A stretch of 64,000 nucleotides of DNA from Lentzea waywayandensis. GTDB taxonomy: Bacteria; Actinomycetota; Actinomycetes; Mycobacteriales; Pseudonocardiaceae. The stretch covers positions 1 through 64,000 of the forward strand of contig NZ_FOYL01000022.1 of NCBI RefSeq assembly GCF_900115955.1, in the 5' to 3' direction. Each line of letters begins with the position of its first letter. The stretch's first letter is position 1. The notes under the pieces are model-generated. The model searched no databases. It was given only the letters and a program-made list of their open reading frames with translations, and was not told the DNA's origin. Below, one piece after another: positions 60,881 through 64,000 of the stretch. The translations under genes were made by a program, and so were the position numbers.

Positions 60881-61744
60881 CTATCCGCGCGGAGCCGACG
60901 ACCGAGCACGCGACGCGCGCAGGTAGCCCATCACCAGCGACTCCAGGTCGGGCTCCGCGTCCGTCCAGCCCTGGGGCGCGGGCCCGGAGTCCTTCAGCAG
61001 CAACGTGGCCTGGCGCTGGGTGCGGGTCGCGCTGACGAGCGTTCCCGCCACTGCGGACTCGTCGGCGGCCGGTCCGACCAGGATGCGATGGCGTGCCAGG
61101 ACTTCCTCGATGTCGCCGTCGACCTGGACCCGGCCCTCGTCGACCAGGAGCATGTGGTCGCACACCTCGCGCAGGTCCGCGAGCAGGTGTGACGACATCA
61201 CCACCGTGGTGCCCCGGTCGGCGACCTCCGCCATGATGATCCGCAGAGTCTCGTCGCGGGCCAGGGGATCGAGGTCGGACAACGGCTCGTCCAGCAGAAG
61301 CAGCCGGGGCAGCCGGCCCAGCGCCAGCGCGATGGCCACCTGCGTGCGGGTGCCCGCGGACAGCGTGCGGATCTTCGCCCCGTGGTCGACGCCGGCCTGC
61401 AGCCCGAGCACCTCCTGGACCCGCTCGGCGGACCAGCGGTCGTTCATGGCGGCCGCGACTCGCACTGTTTCGCGCACCGTGAGGTCGCTGTAGAGCGGCC
61501 GGTTCTGGGCCAGGAACGAGACGTCCGGATGAGTACCGCCGCGCACCGGCGTGCCGAAGACCTCCAGCTCCCCGGCCGTCGGGCGGACGAGGCCCGCGGC
61601 CATGCGCAGAAGCGTGCTCTTGCCCGCGCCGTTCGGCCCGACCAGGGCGATGACCTTGCCCTCCGGGAGGGCGAAGGTGCAGTCGCGGACCGCCCAGTGG
61701 CTGCGGTACCGCTTGCCGACCGAGTCGGCGCTCAACGGAATCAT
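60881..61744 (-). CDS. ABC transporter ATP-binding protein (second of operon)
   Basis: A 287-aa protein. Walker A LVGPNGAGKST, Q-loop SFLAQNRPLY, signature LSAGTRTQVAIALALG, Walker B RLLLLDEPLSDLDP, H-loop VVMSSHLLAD. The ATG overlaps the GntR stop (ATGA). It is the last gene of a YtrA-type operon and probably pairs with the permease at 62185 or an unlinked one. C-terminal ~60 residues form a YtrB-like extension. Confidence 0.9.
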   Translation of the reverse strand: MIPLSADSVGKRYRSHWAVRDCTFALPEGKVIALVGPNGAGKSTLLRMAAGLVRPTAGELEVFGTPVRGGTHPDVSFLAQNRPLYSDLTVRETVRVAAAMNDRWSAERVQEVLGLQAGVDHGAKIRTLSAGTRTQVAIALALGRLPRLLLLDEPLSDLDPLARDETLRIIMAEVADRGTTVVMSSHLLADLREVCDHMLLVDEGRVQVDGDIEEVLARHRILVGPAADESAVAGTLVSATRTQRQATLLLKDSGPAPQGWTDAEPDLESLVMGYLRASRARSSAPRG

Positions 61745-62151
61745 GATCGTTCCTCGACGGGGTAGTGCTCTTCGCGGACCGCGGAGTACAGGGCGTCGAC
61801 GTCCTCGACGACCAAGCCGCCCTCCCGGGCGAGGCTCATCCAGCGAGCCAGTTCCTTGCGCAGCGGCGCGTCGTCGCCCGCGGTCGCCTCGGAGGCCAGC
61901 GACTTGGTCACGAAGGTGCCCAGACCGCGGCGGCCCTCCACGAGTCCTTCGCGTTCGAGCTCGCGGTAGGCCTTGAGCACGGTGTTGGGGTTGACGGCGG
62001 TGGCGTCCACCACCTCCCGTGCTGAGGGAAGCCGGTCGCCGGGGGCCAGCAGCCCCAGCCGCATGGCTTGCTCGACCTGGTGGACGATCTGCATGTAGGT
62101 GGAGACCCCGGAGTGCCGGTCGATCCGGAACTCGATCACGTCGGTCAGCAT
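61741..62151 (-). CDS. YtrA-subfamily GntR repressor
   Basis: A 136-aa protein. GGGAG is 7 nt before the ATG. The winged HTH is VEQAMRLGLLAPGDRLPSAR, EVVDATAVNPNTVLKAYREL, EREGLVEGRRGLGTFV, followed by only ~45 residues as in the YtrA subfamily. Such repressors control ABC exporters and bind long palindromes. The perfect palindrome at 63948 in front of this operon is the expected site. Confidence 0.9.
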   Translation of the reverse strand: MLTDVIEFRIDRHSGVSTYMQIVHQVEQAMRLGLLAPGDRLPSAREVVDATAVNPNTVLKAYRELEREGLVEGRRGLGTFVTKSLASEATAGDDAPLRKELARWMSLAREGGLVVEDVDALYSAVREEHYPVEERS

Positions 62152-62184
62152 AGGTGCTCTCCCGCTCCGGGGCGTCCACCACAC

Positions 62185-63162
62185 TCAGCTCTGCCTGCGC
62201 AGGGCCCAGACCGTGCCTGCCAGCAACAGCACCGCGAACCCTCCGAAGATCGCCGCGTCGTACAGGTGTGCCAGCCAGGCACTGCTTTCCGGCAGGACGA
62301 GCGCGTAGCTGTTCATGAGGCCGGACTCCCGCATGCACGCGAGGAATTCCTCCTGCCCTGGCGGCGTTCCCGACGGCGCCGTCCGGCACGCGTCGGACAC
62401 GGCCAGGGACCGGGCCCGCGGCACCTCCAGCCCTGCGGCGTCGAGCCAGCCCGAGCCGACCTGCAGGCCACCGTCGCGCGCGGCCGGTGCGTCCACGGCC
62501 ACCCGTCGCTCGCTCGGCACGAACCGGTTCACCTGCCCGACCAGGACGAAACGCACGGCGACGAACACGCCGAACGCCGCGGTCATCGCCACCAGGGTGC
62601 GGCGTGACACCACGCCGATGAAGGCGCCGAGCGCGAAGGCGAAAAGCGTGTACGCGATCGGCGAGACGTGGTCGATGCCGAAGTTGACGGGATTCCACGC
62701 ACCGTTGACCCGTGGGCCCAGCGTGCCGGCCGCGGTCAGCCACCACCAGACCAGGTACTGCAACACCACCACGACGACCAGGGCGGGCACCAGCGCGACG
62801 ACCAGCTTGCTGAGCATCCACCGGGTGCGGCTCACCGACTGGGTGAAGGCGAGGACGTGGGTGCCGTTCTCGAGCTCCTGGGCGAACAGCGGAGCCCCGA
62901 TGAACACGCCGATCAGGATCGGCATCACGATGATCAGGATGCGTGCGATCTGGAAGAGGTTGCTCCAGTCGGCCAGGAACACGTTCTGCGCGTCCGACGC
63001 GCACGCGCTGCCTCCCCGCGCCGCGCATTGGGTCAGCTGCGCCGAGGTGATCGCGTCGACCATGTTCGAGCGCAGCAGCACGAGGACACCCGCGCCGACG
63101 ACAAGCACCCCGAGAAGGGTGAGCAGCTGTACGCGCTGCAACCGGAACGATGCCCAGATCAT
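62185..63162 (-). CDS. ABC-2 type permease
   Basis: A 325-aa protein with about six membrane helices (LLTLLGVLVVGAGVLVLL, IARILIIVMPILIGVFIGAP, LVVALVPALVVVVVLQYLVW, SPIAYTLFAFALGAFIGVV). Two larger external loops carry conserved Cys (QCAARGGSACASD; DACR, FLACM). The start overlaps the upstream ATPase stop (ATGA). It forms the exporter with the 63159 ATPase. Confidence 0.85.
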   Translation of the reverse strand: MIWASFRLQRVQLLTLLGVLVVGAGVLVLLRSNMVDAITSAQLTQCAARGGSACASDAQNVFLADWSNLFQIARILIIVMPILIGVFIGAPLFAQELENGTHVLAFTQSVSRTRWMLSKLVVALVPALVVVVVLQYLVWWWLTAAGTLGPRVNGAWNPVNFGIDHVSPIAYTLFAFALGAFIGVVSRRTLVAMTAAFGVFVAVRFVLVGQVNRFVPSERRVAVDAPAARDGGLQVGSGWLDAAGLEVPRARSLAVSDACRTAPSGTPPGQEEFLACMRESGLMNSYALVLPESSAWLAHLYDAAIFGGFAVLLLAGTVWALRRQS

Positions 63163-63908
63163 GCCGCTGTCTCCTGTGCCGCCGCCGCACGCATGTGGTG
63201 CAGAACCAGTTCTCCTAGCGGGGTGCCGTTCGCGCTGAGCAGGTTGACGCCCCCGGCCAGCAGAATCTGTCCTCTGTGGAGCAACACGAGGTGGTCGCAC
63301 ACACCTTCCAGCTCCGCCAGCACGTGCGAGGACAGCACCACGGTAATGCCCTGGGACTTCGCTTCGGTCATCAACGCGCCCAGCACCGCCTCCCGCGCGA
63401 GCGGGTCCAGATCGGCCAACGGCTCGTCGAGCAGCAACAGCCGCGGCCGTTTCCCCAGCGCCAGAGCCAGGGCGACGCGAGTGCGCTGCCCACCGGACAG
63501 CGTGCCGACCTTCGCGGTGATCGGCACCCCGGCCTGCTCGATCAGGTACGAGGCGTAGCGCTGGTCCCAGGTGGGGTTCGTCCGCGCGCCGAACGTCAAC
63601 GTCTCGGCAACGGTGAGCTGCGCGTACAACGGCTTCTGCTGGGCCAGATAGGACACCGCGGGATGCAGCCCCCTGCCGTTCGGCCGGTCGCCGAAGACGG
63701 CGATCGAACCGGCCGTCGGACGCAGCAGTCCCGTGATGAGCCCCATCAACGTGCTCTTGCCGGCACCGTTCGGGCCGACGAGGGCCACGACCCGGTTGCC
63801 GGGGATCGCCAGGGACGTCGGGCCCAGCGCCCAGCCCCTGCGGTACCTCTTTCCCGCGCCCTCGGCCAGGACCGGAAGCACGGGGCCGGCATGGCTTGGC
63901 ATGGTCAC
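63159..63908 (-). CDS. ABC transporter ATP-binding protein (first of operon)
   Basis: A 249-aa protein. GAGGAGG is 5 nt before the GTG at 63908. Walker A LVGPNGAGKST, SYLAQQKPLYAQLT, signature LSGGQRTRVALALALG, Walker B RLLLLDEPLADLDP, H-loop VVLSSHVLAE. Operon order is ATPase, permease, GntR, ATPase, each joined by overlap or short gap. Substrates are typically antibiotics or lipid-like compounds (inference). Confidence 0.92.
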   Translation of the reverse strand: MTMPSHAGPVLPVLAEGAGKRYRRGWALGPTSLAIPGNRVVALVGPNGAGKSTLMGLITGLLRPTAGSIAVFGDRPNGRGLHPAVSYLAQQKPLYAQLTVAETLTFGARTNPTWDQRYASYLIEQAGVPITAKVGTLSGGQRTRVALALALGKRPRLLLLDEPLADLDPLAREAVLGALMTEAKSQGITVVLSSHVLAELEGVCDHLVLLHRGQILLAGGVNLLSANGTPLGELVLHHMRAAAAQETAA

Positions 63909-63947
63909 GGCCACCTCCTCTCGTCATCGACGAACCGAAGGTAGCAC

Positions 63948-63971
63948 GGTTCACTATTTAAATAGTGAACC
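63948..63971. promoter_or_regulatory. Perfect 24-bp palindrome, GntR operator
   Basis: GGTTCACTATTT at 63948-63959 is followed directly by its reverse complement. It lies 39 bp upstream of the first ATPase gene and looks like YtrA-type operators; AT-rich centre could contain the -10 region. Confidence 0.85.
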
Positions 63972-64000
63972 GGGTGACCATCGCCTCCCGGAGGCAACCT

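Overview
The window is high-GC actinomycete DNA, probably from a Pseudonocardiaceae-type genome. Pointers are the codon use, GTG/TTG starts, TetR/IclR/PucR/MarR regulators, ECF sigma factors, a GH44-CBM2 cellulase and a vWA-MoxR-VMAP conflict operon. No rRNA, tRNA or CRISPR array is visible. All functional statements rest on motif reading, not on database searches.

Layout. 1-8.2 kb: a cut IS5-type transposase, a secreted protein made of three copies of one module, a PucR regulator, a TetR plus KstD-like flavoprotein pair, a broken RICIN lectin and a secreted GH44-CBM2 glucanase. 8.2-17.1 kb: an aromatic (lignin-monomer type) catabolic island. It holds an IclR regulator, a VanA/VanB-like Rieske demethylase pair with an unlisted 52-aa protein coupled between them, a MarR regulator with a strong palindrome, aldehyde and alcohol dehydrogenases, and a TetR regulator with its operator facing an SDR and a DapB-like oxidoreductase. 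17.2-27.2 kb: an ABM-ferritin-like fusion, a cupin, an ECF41-type sigma factor beside an oxidoreductase and an NmrA-like protein, an alpha/beta hydrolase, and a flavin monooxygenase, membrane protein and TetR operon preceded by a perfect 21-bp-arm inverted repeat.

27.7-38 kb is the outstanding part. It holds a genuine sigma-54 (RpoN) homologue, a GAFTGA-containing sigma-54 activator and three near-consensus -24/-12 promoters. These promoters lie in front of rpoN itself, of a four-gene plus-strand operon (low-complexity repeat protein, HExxH protein, large unknown protein, TIM-barrel amidohydrolase) and of a three-gene minus-strand operon (DUF2272 plus phage-tail-lysozyme protein, YegP-like protein, the activator). 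Sigma-54 is generally regarded as absent from Actinobacteria, so this looks like a compact, self-wired sigma-54 module. At 38.2 kb follows a caspase-like DUF6345-type gene broken by one in-frame stop, with two small partners cut by IS debris.

39.8-46 kb carries a secreted S8 protease, an ECF sigma plus membrane-anchored partner operon, and a twice-mutated esterase pseudogene. 46.2-56.8 kb is a vWA-MoxR-VMAP conflict operon: LCAT-like lipase, VMAP with a transglutaminase-like head, MoxR ATPase, and an 1828-aa vWA-caspase-STAND-TPR protein, with a divergent membrane protein. 57-64 kb has serine-recombinase and IS debris, pyridoxal kinase, a GNAT, a SxxK serine hydrolase and a YtrA-type GntR/ABC exporter operon with a perfect palindromic operator. 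At least seven fragments of integrase-core transposases are scattered at 2.8, 8.1, 17.2, 27.3, 39.5, 39.6 and 59.6 kb, marking this as a repeatedly invaded accessory region.
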